Origin: Firmicutes bacterium UBA1535
GTDB taxonomy: Bacteria > Bacillota > Clostridia > Tissierellales > Sedimentibacteraceae
Assembly: GCA_002323775.1 (NCBI GenBank)
Contig: DCPV01000224.1
Location: 1,674 to 7,004, forward strand
Direction: 5' to 3'
DNA length: 5,331 nucleotides
The notes under the pieces: generated by a model
Told to the model about the DNA's origin: nothing
Database searches by the model: none
Seen by the model: the letters and a program-made list of their open reading frames with translations, nothing else
In this document: piece after piece, positions 5,208 to 5,331 of the stretch
Layout of the letters: every line of letters starts with the position of its first letter
How positions within the stretch are numbered: position 1 is the stretch's first letter
Translations under genes and position numbers: made by a program

Positions 5208-5331
5208 CTATCTCAAAAGTAAATACAACGGGATTTACAACATTCTCGCTAAGCGGAGACACATCAACTGACTTAATCTTCAATTTTATTCCCAATGCTT
5301 TTTGGTACTCATACAAACGCCCACCGGCACA
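5200..5331 (-). CDS. Partial unrecognised ORF, 3' part (43 codons visible), start outside window
   Basis: This is an open frame entering from the right edge and ending in TAA at 5200-5202. It is the only frame open across 5211-5331 on this strand. It begins CAGGRLYEYQKALG, contains VDVSPLS and ends FTFEIVD. Composition is about 40% G+C, higher than the intergenic DNA to its left, which suits coding sequence. The glycine-rich start followed by VDVSPLS faintly recalls motifs I and post-I of class I SAM-dependent methyltransferases, but the spacing and the missing upstream part prevent an assignment. A second coding-looking frame continues directly from its end (5067-5207), so this may be one gene broken by a frameshift. 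It is transcribed towards the hydrogenase operon and separated from it by a terminator. Confidence 0.5.
   Translation of the reverse strand, partial: CAGGRLYEYQKALGIKLKIKSVDVSPLSENVVNPVVFTFEIVD

Noticed and set aside
5200..5331. Calling the right-edge fragment a SAM-dependent methyltransferase
   Set aside because: Only a short AGG and VDVSPLS resemblance is visible, and the catalytic region is missing. That is too little for a functional call.

Overview
The window is AT-rich DNA from a strictly anaerobic, low-GC Firmicute, most likely a member of the Clostridia. The reasons are base composition, near-perfect AGGAGG ribosome binding sites, a perfect sigma-A type promoter and an [FeFe]-hydrogenase gene set of a kind found in clostridial fermenters and acetogens. 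The species cannot be named from the sequence. All recognisable genes lie on the minus strand; I see no credible plus-strand gene.

Layout, read in the direction of transcription (right to left). At the right edge (5331 to about 5067) is the 3' end of an unrecognised gene. It appears to be interrupted by a frame change near 5200-5207 and is closed by an intrinsic terminator (5042-5080). A gene-free regulatory stretch follows (4706-5041). It holds a nest of AAGTA/TACTT boxes, a Rex-type redox operator, a consensus TTGACA-N17-TATAAT promoter and an 8-bp inverted repeat lying over the -10 box and predicted start site. A leader of about 140 nt leads into a four-gene operon: (1) an 82-aa thioredoxin-fold [2Fe-2S] ferredoxin (4446-4694); (2) a 571-aa putative sensory [FeFe]-hydrogenase with ferredoxin, H-cluster, FeS and PAS modules and a helical tail (2734-4449); (3) a SpoIIE/PP2C-family phosphatase with an extra C-terminal domain (1565-2737, ATG probably at 2734); (4) a 489-aa catalytic-looking [FeFe]-hydrogenase of the group B type (42-1511). 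Genes 1-3 overlap by a few bases; gene 4 follows after 53 nt and has its own ribosome binding site. Bases 1-41 lie beyond the operon and show no convincing terminator.

Working model (inference). The second gene has kept the H-cluster cysteines but lost the proton-relay residues, so it should bind or sense H2 or redox state rather than turn it over quickly. Its FeS/PAS/helical output end would pass that state to the adjacent phosphatase, whose substrate is not encoded here. The small ferredoxin could move electrons to or from either hydrogenase, and the group B enzyme would do the H2 chemistry. The Rex-like site would tie expression to NADH/NAD+. The combination of a sensory hydrogenase, SpoIIE phosphatase, thioredoxin-like ferredoxin and second hydrogenase is a recurring clostridial arrangement. 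The gene set is therefore not new, but its signal target and the function of several of its domains remain poorly defined.
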